DNA of 5,124 nucleotides, from NCBI GenBank assembly GCA_958403605.1, contig CATXYA010000169.1, forward strand, positions 1 to 5,124, in the 5' to 3' direction. Positions within the stretch are counted from its first letter, which is position 1; each line of letters starts with the position of its first letter. This document shows, one piece after another, positions 1 to 4,472 of this stretch. The stretch is from an uncultured Oscillospiraceae bacterium (GTDB taxonomy: Bacteria; Bacillota; Clostridia; Oscillospirales; Ruminococcaceae). The position numbers and the translations under genes are program-made. The notes under the pieces are model-generated. The model was not told the origin of the DNA. It did no database searches and saw nothing but the letters and a program-made list of their open reading frames with translations.

Positions 1-23
1 CAGCTACGGCCTACTGCTGGCTT

Positions 24-53
24 TTGTTTTTCCTTGCTTTCGCGGAAAAACAA
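24..53. repeat. 10-bp perfect inverted repeat
   Basis: TTGTTTTTCC (24-33) and GGAAAAACAA (44-53) are exact reverse complements with a 10-nt loop. The hairpin sits 3 nt from the 12-bp inverted repeat at 57-96. Both are enclosed by CTACTGCT (11-18), which can pair with AGCAAGTAG (100-108) with one bulged A. Together they allow a three-way junction. Positions 1-113 contain no gene that I can support. Confidence 0.65.
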
Positions 54-56
54 CGC

Positions 57-96
57 AGCTTTACGCTTACGTAAAGATATTAACAAGCGTAAAGCT
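57..96. repeat. 12-bp perfect inverted repeat
   Basis: AGCTTTACGCTT (57-68) and AAGCGTAAAGCT (85-96) are exact reverse complements around a 16-nt AT-rich spacer. The left arm can alternatively fold on itself: TTTACG (60-65) pairs with CGTAAA (70-75) across a 4-nt loop, because CGTAAA occurs twice (70-75 and 88-93). On the plus strand TTTT ends the right arm, a weak terminator-like tail; on the minus strand the nearest T-run is several bases away. Function unknown. Confidence 0.7.
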
Positions 97-113
97 TTTA
101 GCAAGTAGAAGCA

Positions 114-211
114 GGGCGGCTTGCCGCCCGCGTTGCCTTCCCCCGGTGGGGGAAGGTGTCAGCCGCTGCGCGGCTGACGGATGAGGGGGCGGGCACAGGC
201 CTTTCCGCCCC
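114..211. repeat. GC-rich multi-hairpin intergenic palindromic repeat
   Basis: Four perfect inverted repeats in tandem: GGGCGGC/GCCGCCC (114-120, 123-129; 2-nt loop), CCTTCCCCC/GGGGGAAGG (136-144, 148-156; 3-nt loop), GTCAGCCGC/GCGGCTGAC (158-166, 170-178; 3-nt loop) and GGGGCGG/CCGCCCC (186-192, 205-211; 12-nt loop). The arrangement of a CCTTCCCC hairpin, a GTCAGC hairpin and GGATGAGGG resembles dispersed palindromic repeats I associate with gut Oscillospiraceae genomes (recollection, not a search). It lies 18 bp beyond the stop of the GyrI-like gene and, without a T-tract, may act as a transcript end or mRNA-stabilising structure. No coding signal is seen. Confidence 0.75.
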
Positions 212-229
212 TACAAGCCCAAAAACATT

Positions 230-847
230 TTACTGTGATGACACCGGGACGCGCAGGATCGTTTTGCATTTTTCCGGCTTTGTCCGGCGCGGGTCGGAAA
301 GATAGAGCTCGTGGTGCAGGCCGCGCCGCACAAGGCCTTTTGCCGCCAAGCCCTCTTCCAGCACCGCCAGGGCGGCGGCTTCATCTTCGTAGCGGCCAAT
401 GTGCAGGATCTGGGCGCAGGGACCCTCTTCAAAGGTGAAAAACGAAACCCCGTCCACGTCCAGCTCCGGCTTTTTCTTGCGCAGCTGTTCCCGCGTCTGC
501 TCTGCCAGCGCCGGGGTCACAAAATCGGGCTGGCGCAGCAGCATCGTCCACACCCAGGTGCTCTTATCGCCGTAGGCGAAGGGCCGTTCTTCCGTTCCCC
601 ACAGCGCCTCCAGCGGCGGCACGACGTACTCAAAATAGCCCGGCGGGCAGGTGCCGCTCAGCTTGCTCATTTTGATGGTGAAAGCAAAGGCATACAGGCA
701 GGCGATGGCGCTTTGAAACGGCGCGCTGCCCGGCAGGCCGCTGCCCTTCACCCCAAAAAACGGAATGGGCGGCACCGTCACCAGGGACACCTCCCGTTTG
801 GGGAGATAAAGGTCCCGGTACATCTTCTTATAATCCAGCTTTTCCAT
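230..847 (-). CDS. Stand-alone GyrI-like small-molecule-binding domain protein, 205 aa
   Basis: This intact gene encodes a soluble, probably cytoplasmic protein of the GyrI-like (SOUL/GyrI superfamily) small-molecule-binding family. What is seen: an N-terminal YKKMYRDLYLPKREV segment (about residues 6-20), PIPFFGVKGSG (28-37), the family-typical YFEYVVPPLEALW block (71-83), WVWTMLLRQPDFVT (98-111), QILHIGRYEDE (146-156), and a C-terminal segment of about residues 180-202 containing YLSDPRRTKPEKCKTIL. There is no signal peptide, membrane segment or fused HTH. Known of the family: some stand-alone GyrI-like proteins hydrolyse cyclopropanoid cytotoxins, while others only bind ligands; the substrate here cannot be read from sequence. 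The ATG at 847 is chosen because AGGAG lies 8 nt upstream. The frame stays open to 970, but that extension is basic, lacks family similarity and has no ribosome binding site. The gene follows the ileS terminator and probably has its own weak promoter. Confidence 0.88.
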   Translation of the reverse strand: MEKLDYKKMYRDLYLPKREVSLVTVPPIPFFGVKGSGLPGSAPFQSAIACLYAFAFTIKMSKLSGTCPPGYFEYVVPPLEALWGTEERPFAYGDKSTWVWTMLLRQPDFVTPALAEQTREQLRKKKPELDVDGVSFFTFEEGPCAQILHIGRYEDEAAALAVLEEGLAAKGLVRRGLHHELYLSDPRRTKPEKCKTILRVPVSSQ

Positions 848-853
848 ACGGAC

Positions 854-873
854 AACTCCTTTTTTCAGGAGCT
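854..873 (-). promoter_or_regulatory. Predicted hairpin hiding the Shine-Dalgarno of the GyrI-like gene
   Basis: On the minus strand AGCTCCT (873-867) can pair with AGGAGTT (860-854) across a 6-nt GAAAAA loop. This gives 7 bp including one G.U wobble, and the 3' arm contains the whole AGGAG site. A second copy of the site-like sequence, CAGGAG at 906-901, is perfectly complementary to CTCCTG (871-866), so the anti-Shine-Dalgarno arm has two competing partners. The pairing is visible in the sequence; a regulatory role is inferred. Confidence 0.4.
856..860 (-). promoter_or_regulatory. Ribosome binding site of the GyrI-like gene
   Basis: AGGAG on the minus strand, 8 nt before the ATG at 847. 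It fixes that ATG as the start rather than in-frame codons further upstream. The same bases form the 3' arm of a predicted hairpin (854-873), so access to the site may depend on RNA folding. Confidence 0.85.
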
Positions 874-958
874 CGTTTCTCTTTTCCGGATGCCCCTCCC
901 CTCCTGTCACACGAAACGGCTTTCCCTTTCGTCGCCGGAATTTTTCACCGGCAGCTTG

Positions 959-967
959 ATCATACCA
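959..967 (-). promoter_or_regulatory. Candidate extended -10 promoter for the GyrI-like gene
   Basis: TGG followed by TATGAT (967-959, minus strand) resembles an extended -10 element (TGn-TATAAT, one mismatch). The hexamer 17 bp upstream, TTTCCT (987-982), is a poor -35 and lies inside the ileS terminator. Transcription from here would leave a leader of roughly 105 nt before the ATG at 847. This is the best candidate in the 169-bp gap but is weak; expression by read-through from ileS is the alternative. Confidence 0.35.
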
Positions 968-968
968 C

Positions 969-1001
969 AAAAAGGCGCCGGAGGAAATCCCCCGGTGCCT
1001 T
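969..1001 (-). terminator. Rho-independent terminator of ileS
   Basis: Minus strand: AAGGC (1001-997), an A/C mismatch, CCGG, a G.U pair, GG, the loop ATTT, then CC, CCGG and GCCTT (976-972). The GCCTT arm runs into a five-T tract (973-969). The stem begins 15 nt after the ileS stop codon. The symmetric, nearly perfect stem plus T-run makes this a convincing intrinsic terminator that separates ileS from the downstream GyrI-like gene. Confidence 0.85.
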
Positions 1002-1016
1002 GCCTTGAAAGTTCTT

Positions 1017-4000
1017 TCAGCGTTTGACGCCCAGCGTCACGGTCTCGCCGTTGATGTCCCACTCCTTGACATAGCCGTCCATCCGGCCCAGCACGACGCT
1101 GTCGGCCAGAATATCAGCGGCCACCTCGTCCCCATGCTGTTCCAGCAGCGCGGTGATGGCGTCGTTGCCCGCGGCATAGGCCGTGATATGGTCTTCCACA
1201 TTGAAATCCGCTTCCTTGCGCATGGTCTGGAATTTGCTCACCAGTTCGCGCACAAAGCCTTCTTCCACCAGCTCCGGCGTCAGCTGAGTGTCGATGGCAA
1301 CGGTGACGCCGCCGTCCTCCACCGAGAACCAGCGCTCGCTGCGGGTCATCTCGATCAGCAGATCCTCCGGCGCCAGCTGGATATCGCCGATGGAGAGCGT
1401 CAGCGTCAGCGCGCCGGTCTCGTCCAGCTGCTTTTTCGCGGCGCTGCCGTCCAGGTTCGCCAGCAGCGTGCGGATCTCACCCAGCTGCTTGCCGTACTTG
1501 GGCCCCAGTGTTTTCAACTGCGGCTTGAAGCTGTAGGAGGTGAACATGGACATGTCGTCGGTAAACGTCACCTGCTTCACATTGAGTTCGTCCTCGATGA
1601 TCTCCTTGTAGAACGCGCCCAGCGCCTCTTCGGCTTTCACGTACATCCCCGCCAGCGGCTGGCGGTTTTTGCGGTTGGCGCCGTTGCGGGCCGCACGGCC
1701 CAGCACCACGATCTTGAGCACCAGGTCCATATCCGTTTCCAGCTGCGGGTCGATCATCGTCTCGTCCGCCTCGGGGAACAGGCACAGGTGTACGCTTTCA
1801 GGCGCGTCCTTGTCGATGCTGCGCACCAGGTTTTGGTAGATGCTCTCCGTCAGGAAGGGCACCATGGGCGCGGCGGCCTTGCAGGTGGTCACCAAGGCCG
1901 TGTACAACGTCATATAGGCGTTGATCGTGTCCTGCTCCATGCCTTTGGCCCAGAAGCGCTCACGGCTGCGGCGCACATACCAATTGGACAGGTCGTCCAC
2001 AAACTCCTGCAGCGCGCGGGCTGCCTCCGGGATGGCGTAATCGCTCAGTTCCTTGTCCACGGTCTTGACCATGGAGTTGGTTTTCGAGAGGATCCAACGG
2101 TCCATCACCGAGAGCTTTTCCGGCTCCAGGCGGTACTGGGTGGCGTCGAAATTGTCGATGTTGGCATAGAGCACAAAGAAGGCATACGTGTTCCACAGGG
2201 TGCCCATCAGCTTGCGCTGGCCCTCCTGCACCACCTTGCCCGAGAAGCGCTTGGGCAGCCAGGGCGCAGCCGCCGTGTAGAAATACCAGCGGATGGCATC
2301 GGCGCCGTAGGTCTTGAGCGCATCGAACGGGTCCACGGCGTTGCCCTTGGATTTCGACATCTTCTGGCCGTTCTCGTCCTGCACATGGCCCAGAACGATG
2401 ACGTTTTTGAAGGGTGCCTTGTTGAACAGCAGCGTGGAGATCGCCAGCAGGGAATAGAACCAGCCGCGGGTCTGGTCCACGGCCTCGGAGATAAAGTCCG
2501 CCGGGAAGCGGGCTTCAAACAGCTCCTTGTTCTCAAACGGGTAATGGTACTGCGCAAAGGGCATGGAGCCGGAGTCGAACCAGCAGTCGATGACCTCGGA
2601 CACGCGGTGCATCTCCTTGCCGCAGTGCGGGCATTGGATGGTCACCGCGTCGATGTACGGGCGGTGCAGCTCGATGTCGTCGGGGCAGTTGTGGGACATG
2701 GCCTTCAATTCTTCGATGCTGCCCACGGCGTGCCGGTGCCCGCACTCACACTCCCAGATGTTCAGCGGCGTGCCCCAATAGCGGTTGCGGCTGATGCCCC
2801 AATCCTGCACATTTTCCAACCAGTCGCCGAAGCGGCCCTTGCCCAGGGATTCCGGGATCCAGCGCACGGTGTTGTTGTTGCGGATGAGGTCGTCCTTGAC
2901 TTCGGTCATTTTGATGAACCAGGAATCGCGGGCGTAATAGATCAGCGGCGTGTCGCAGCGCCAACAATGCGGATAACTGTGCTCAAACACCGGCGCGCTG
3001 AACAGCAGGCCCCGGCTCTCCAGGTCCTTCAGCACTTCCTTGTCCGCCTTTTTGCAGAACAGCCCTTCCCACTTGGTCTCTTTTGTCATGCAGCCCTTGG
3101 CGTCCACCAGCTGCACAAAGGGCAGGCCGTATTTGCGGCCCACGTTGGAGTCGTCCTCGCCGAAGGCGGGCGCAATGTGGACGATGCCCGTGCCGTCCGT
3201 CAGCGTGACGTAGGTGTCGCAGGTGACATACCAGCACTTTTCCGCCGGGTGCACAAAGTCGAACAGCGGCTCATACTCCTTGTACTCCAGGTCCTTGCCC
3301 ACGCAATGCTCCAGCACCGCATAGCTGTCCGCGCCCAGGACGATGTCCGCCAGAGCCTCGGCCACGTAATACACCGTGCCGTCTTCGTTCATACGCACTT
3401 TGAGATAGGTCTCGTTGGGGTTTACGCACAGCGCCACGTTGGAAGGCAGTGTCCAGGGCGTCGTCGTCCAGGCCAGGATATAGGCGTCCTCGCCTTTCGC
3501 CTTAAATTTGGCGATGGCGGAGCGCTCCTTCACGTCCTTGTAGCCCTGCGCCACCTCATGGCTGGAAAGCGGCGTACCGCAGCGCGGGCAGTAAGGCACG
3601 ATCTTGAAGCCCTTGTACAGCAGGCCTTTCTCCCAGATCTGCTTCAGGGCCCACCACTCGGACTCGATAAAGCTGTTGTGGTACGTGACATAAGGGTCGT
3701 CCATGTCGGCCCAAAAGCCCACGATGCCGGAGAAATCCTCCCACATGCCCTTGTACTTCCAGACGCTCTCTTTGCATTTTTCAATGAAGGGCTCCAGGCC
3801 GTACTGCTCGATCTGCTCCTTGCCGTCCAGCCCCAGAAGCTTTTCCACTTCCAGCTCCACGGGCAGGCCGTGGGTGTCCCAGCCGGCCTTGCGCGGCACC
3901 TGATAGCCCTTCATGGCCCAGTAACGGGGGATCATGTCCTTGATGACACGCGTCTCCACGTGGCCGATGTGGGGCTTGCCGTTGGCCGTGGGCGGGCCGT

Positions 4001-4133
4001 CATAAAACATATAGGTGGGCCCATTTTTGCGGGAATCGATGCTCTTTTCAAAAATATCATGTTCCTGCCAGAACTTGAGCACTTCTTTTTCCCGGTCCAC
4101 AAAATTGAGATTCGGGGAAACTTTCTCGTACAT
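1017..4133 (-). CDS. ileS: Isoleucyl-tRNA synthetase, type 2 (IleRS2), 1038 aa
   Basis: Class I aminoacyl-tRNA synthetase (cytoplasmic) that joins isoleucine to tRNA-Ile using ATP and edits mischarged valine. Domains in order: Rossmann catalytic core with HIGH (H55-H58) and WDTHGLPVE (85-93); a CPRC zinc-type pair (C182, C185); the CP1 editing domain with AWTTTPWTLPSN (221-232) and GTGIVHIAPAFGEDD (314-328), where H319 and D328 match the conserved editing His/Asp; SRNRYWGTP (448-456); Cys pairs C462/C464 and C501/C504; DCWFDSG (516-522); KMSKS (591-595). The anticodon-binding helical region covers roughly 675-800. KNRQPL (822-827) and the long C-terminal extension without the CxxC zinc ribbon of type 1 enzymes indicate the eukaryote-like type 2 class. 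The length is normal and the gene intact. The ATG at 4133 is preceded by GAGGAGG; earlier in-frame codons would lie inside the leader terminator. Controlled by the upstream T-box. Confidence 0.97.
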   Translation of the reverse strand: MYEKVSPNLNFVDREKEVLKFWQEHDIFEKSIDSRKNGPTYMFYDGPPTANGKPHIGHVETRVIKDMIPRYWAMKGYQVPRKAGWDTHGLPVELEVEKLLGLDGKEQIEQYGLEPFIEKCKESVWKYKGMWEDFSGIVGFWADMDDPYVTYHNSFIESEWWALKQIWEKGLLYKGFKIVPYCPRCGTPLSSHEVAQGYKDVKERSAIAKFKAKGEDAYILAWTTTPWTLPSNVALCVNPNETYLKVRMNEDGTVYYVAEALADIVLGADSYAVLEHCVGKDLEYKEYEPLFDFVHPAEKCWYVTCDTYVTLTDGTGIVHIAPAFGEDDSNVGRKYGLPFVQLVDAKGCMTKETKWEGLFCKKADKEVLKDLESRGLLFSAPVFEHSYPHCWRCDTPLIYYARDSWFIKMTEVKDDLIRNNNTVRWIPESLGKGRFGDWLENVQDWGISRNRYWGTPLNIWECECGHRHAVGSIEELKAMSHNCPDDIELHRPYIDAVTIQCPHCGKEMHRVSEVIDCWFDSGSMPFAQYHYPFENKELFEARFPADFISEAVDQTRGWFYSLLAISTLLFNKAPFKNVIVLGHVQDENGQKMSKSKGNAVDPFDALKTYGADAIRWYFYTAAAPWLPKRFSGKVVQEGQRKLMGTLWNTYAFFVLYANIDNFDATQYRLEPEKLSVMDRWILSKTNSMVKTVDKELSDYAIPEAARALQEFVDDLSNWYVRRSRERFWAKGMEQDTINAYMTLYTALVTTCKAAAPMVPFLTESIYQNLVRSIDKDAPESVHLCLFPEADETMIDPQLETDMDLVLKIVVLGRAARNGANRKNRQPLAGMYVKAEEALGAFYKEIIEDELNVKQVTFTDDMSMFTSYSFKPQLKTLGPKYGKQLGEIRTLLANLDGSAAKKQLDETGALTLTLSIGDIQLAPEDLLIEMTRSERWFSVEDGGVTVAIDTQLTPELVEEGFVRELVSKFQTMRKEADFNVEDHITAYAAGNDAITALLEQHGDEVAADILADSVVLGRMDGYVKEWDINGETVTLGVKR

Positions 4134-4144
4134 TGCTTGCCAAG

Positions 4145-4152
4145 ACCTCCTC
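4145..4152 (-). promoter_or_regulatory. Ribosome binding site of ileS
   Basis: GAGGAGGT on the minus strand, with 12 nt between GGAGG and the ATG at 4133. The spacing is longer than the usual 7-9 nt, but no other in-frame start codon lies closer; a TTG in between is out of frame. The site lies just after the T-tract of the leader terminator, so it is transcribed only upon read-through. Confidence 0.8.
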
Positions 4153-4164
4153 AAAATCATCCAC

Positions 4165-4205
4165 AAAAAAGAGCTTTCCTCCCGCAAACCGGGACGAAAG
4201 CTCTT
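4165..4205 (-). terminator. T-box-controlled intrinsic terminator in the ileS leader
   Basis: AAGAGCTTTC (4205-4196) pairs perfectly over 10 bp with GAAAGCTCTT (4178-4169). Inside it, CCCG (4193-4190) pairs with CGGG (4184-4181) around a GTTTG loop, with a GT/AG internal loop between the two stems. A six-T tract follows at 4170-4165. The 5' half includes the 3' strand of the antiterminator (4197-4191), so the two structures exclude each other, as expected for transcriptional T-box control. Confidence 0.93.
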
Positions 4206-4224
4206 CGCTGTCGTTCTACCACCC
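4191..4224 (-). promoter_or_regulatory. T-box antiterminator element
   Basis: GGG (4224-4222) pairs with CCC (4193-4191), and ACGA (4214-4211) pairs with TCGT (4197-4194). Between the two helices on the 5' side is a 7-nt bulge, TGGTAGA (4221-4215), where the usual consensus is TGGNACC. The first four bases can pair with an ACCA-3' tRNA end. The loop contains the start of the terminator stem, giving the competing fold. Confidence 0.85.
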
Positions 4225-4418
4225 TGTTGCCGCGCACCATCATGCGCGCTCCCGGTAACGGCGGGATGCCGGCAAAGCCTACTCGCGGTTCAGCCTGCGG
4301 CTCAGGAGGGTTGGTCTTCCCTGCGCTACTCGCGCGGGGGGCTCACCTTCCCCCTCTCGCTTGGGCTTTTGCGCAAGGCCTACTGTCTCCGTCAGAGCCT
4401 TTTGGTCTTCTAGTTCTT

Positions 4419-4447
4419 TTTATAGCACAGTCTTTGGCAAGTGTCAA
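4419..4447 (-). promoter_or_regulatory. Sigma-A promoter of the ileS leader
   Basis: A perfect -35 TTGACA (4447-4442) and a -10 TATAAA (4424-4419) are separated by exactly 17 bp on the minus strand. TGC directly before the -10 adds an extended -10 motif. Transcription is predicted to start near 4412-4411, just before the T-box Stem I. The promoter begins about 25 bp past the stop codon of the upstream AraC-type gene, so ileS is an independent transcription unit. Confidence 0.88.
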
Positions 4448-4472
4448 GTTTCGCGCAGCTTTTATGGGGAAT

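Larger units (their letters stand above)
4165..4411 (-). promoter_or_regulatory. T-box riboswitch leader of ileS
   Basis: A tRNA-sensing leader RNA: uncharged tRNA binding favours an antiterminator and lets RNA polymerase reach ileS. Seen in order on the minus strand: Stem I base GGCTC (4399-4395) with GAGCC (4303-4299), and GGAG (4390-4387) with CTCC (4308-4305); AGTA of the specifier loop (4384-4381); helix CCTTGCGC/GCGCAGGG; the AG bulge and GGTG-containing distal loop between GGGGG and CCCCC (about 4355-4336); a Stem II region with CCGTTA (4261-4256); Stem III CGCGCA/TGCGCG (4248-4231); then GGG (4224-4222), the bulge TGGTAGA (4221-4215) and ACGA, which pairs with TCGTCCC (4197-4191). The TGGT fits a tRNA with A73, as in tRNA-Ile. 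Oddly, the specifier strand GAAGACCAACC has no isoleucine codon, so the tRNA read is uncertain. Confidence 0.93.

Noticed and set aside
114..178. The hairpin series as a CRISPR array or a classical intrinsic terminator
   Set aside because: The hairpins differ in sequence, have no unique spacers of constant length, and are not followed by a T-tract on either strand.
907..963. An 18-codon open frame in the leader of the GyrI-like gene, as a possible leader peptide
   Set aside because: There is no ribosome binding site before its ATG, which sits inside the candidate -10 element, and there is no run of regulatory codons.
848..970. N-terminal extension of the GyrI-like protein to a start at 970
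   Set aside because: The extra 41 residues are low-similarity and basic, the start overlaps the ileS terminator, and a proper AGGAG precedes the ATG at 847.
311..1027. An open frame of about 240 codons on the plus strand
   Set aside because: It is antisense to the GyrI-like gene and its leader, spans the ileS terminator, has no ribosome binding site and shows no domain similarity.
4134..4187. N-terminal extension of IleRS to a start at 4187
   Set aside because: The extra codons lie inside the leader terminator hairpin and its T-tract. The ATG at 4133 has GAGGAGG upstream and begins the family-typical N-terminus.
4265..4267. ATC in the Stem II region of the T-box as the isoleucine specifier
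   Set aside because: It lies after Stem I closes (4299), within the Stem II segment next to CCGTTA, where the specifier loop is not located in known T-boxes.
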